From assembly GCA_020851855.1 (NCBI GenBank), contig JADZBY010000152.1, forward strand, positions 1 to 5,462: a stretch of DNA of 5,462 bases. Direction: 5' to 3'. Each line of letters starts with the position of its first letter. Within the stretch, counting starts at the first letter, position 1. The position numbers and the translations under genes were made by a program. Under the pieces are notes generated by a model. It did no database searches, had not been told where the DNA came from, and saw only the letters and a program-made list of their open reading frames with translations. The stretch comes from Anaerolineae bacterium. GTDB taxonomy: Bacteria; Chloroflexota; Anaerolineae; Aggregatilineales; UBA2796. Shown here piece after piece: positions 5,321 to 5,462 of this stretch.

Positions 5321-5462
5321 GATCTAGGTCCATGAGCAGTTGTTGCGCCGCCGCGGTCGCGTTGTCCCGCGCCACCGTGATCTCCGTTTGTGTGGCCAGC
5401 GCCTTGAGCTTGATCGTCCCCGTTTCCACTTCGCTGGGGCCGACGACGGCGACGAGCGGGAT
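5298..5462 (-). CDS. hisS: Histidyl-tRNA synthetase, C-terminal fragment (window edge)
   Basis: Only the last 54 codons are present. The frame enters from the right edge and ends at TGA 5298-5300. The sequence IPLVAVVGPSEVETGTIKLKALATQTE resembles the class II anticodon-binding domain end of HisRS, where a strand like IPYVVIIGEDEL is followed by GxVxLKDLATGEQ. HisRS charges tRNA-His in the cytoplasm. The catalytic core, including the HisRS-specific motifs, lies outside the window. A paralogue (HisZ-like) or another synthetase with the same anticodon domain cannot be excluded from 54 residues. The tail DLDRRPPPSR is probably disordered. Confidence 0.75.
   Translation of the reverse strand: MPLVAVVGPSEVETGTIKLKALATQTEITVARDNATAAAQQLLMDLDRRPPPSR

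Overview
The window is GC-rich and densely coding. It most resembles a chromosomal segment of a Chloroflexota (green non-sulfur, Anaerolineae-like) bacterium. That placement is inferred from a soluble double-GAF histidine kinase with an HELKVP-type H-box, a BTAD-type regulator carrying an N-terminal NTPase-like region, a Ser/Thr-rich FmdB zinc ribbon, and the overall codon style. No rRNA or other direct taxonomic marker is present. I see no tRNA, rRNA, CRISPR array, transposase gene or phage gene.

Layout from left to right. (1) 1-1738, minus strand: a GAF-GAF-HisKA-HATPase sensor histidine kinase. It runs off the left edge inside the ATPase domain, so it has no stop codon in the window. (2) 1746-2513, minus strand: an endonuclease III-family DNA glycosylase with the catalytic Lys/Asp pair and a 4Fe-4S loop. 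It lies directly upstream of the kinase with 7 bp between them, so the two are probably co-transcribed. (3) About 2514-2725: a divergent promoter region. (4) 2726-3037, plus strand: a small FmdB-family zinc-ribbon protein with a low-complexity tail, followed by a strong intrinsic terminator at 3097-3133. (5) 3169-3645, minus strand: the transcription elongation factor GreA, convergent with the zinc-ribbon gene. (6) 3646-3936: a non-coding stretch of 291 bp. It holds a nested inverted repeat (3692-3816) and two candidate greA promoters, and is the least explained and most interesting part of the window. (7) 3937-5211, minus strand: a regulator with an NTPase-like N-terminus lacking a recognisable Walker A motif, a winged helix in the middle and a C-terminal BTAD/TPR domain. 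(8) 5298-5462, minus strand: the C-terminal 54 codons of what looks like histidyl-tRNA synthetase.

On the minus strand the order is hisS, BTAD regulator, structured leader, greA, and then, beyond the oppositely oriented zinc-ribbon gene, nth and the histidine kinase. The genes are mostly housekeeping (tRNA charging, elongation, base-excision repair) mixed with two signalling or regulatory proteins whose targets cannot be read from this window. I do not find a self-contained new multi-gene system. The best candidate for something undescribed is the greA upstream repeat, which could be a structured 5' leader, a degenerate miniature transposable element, or both.
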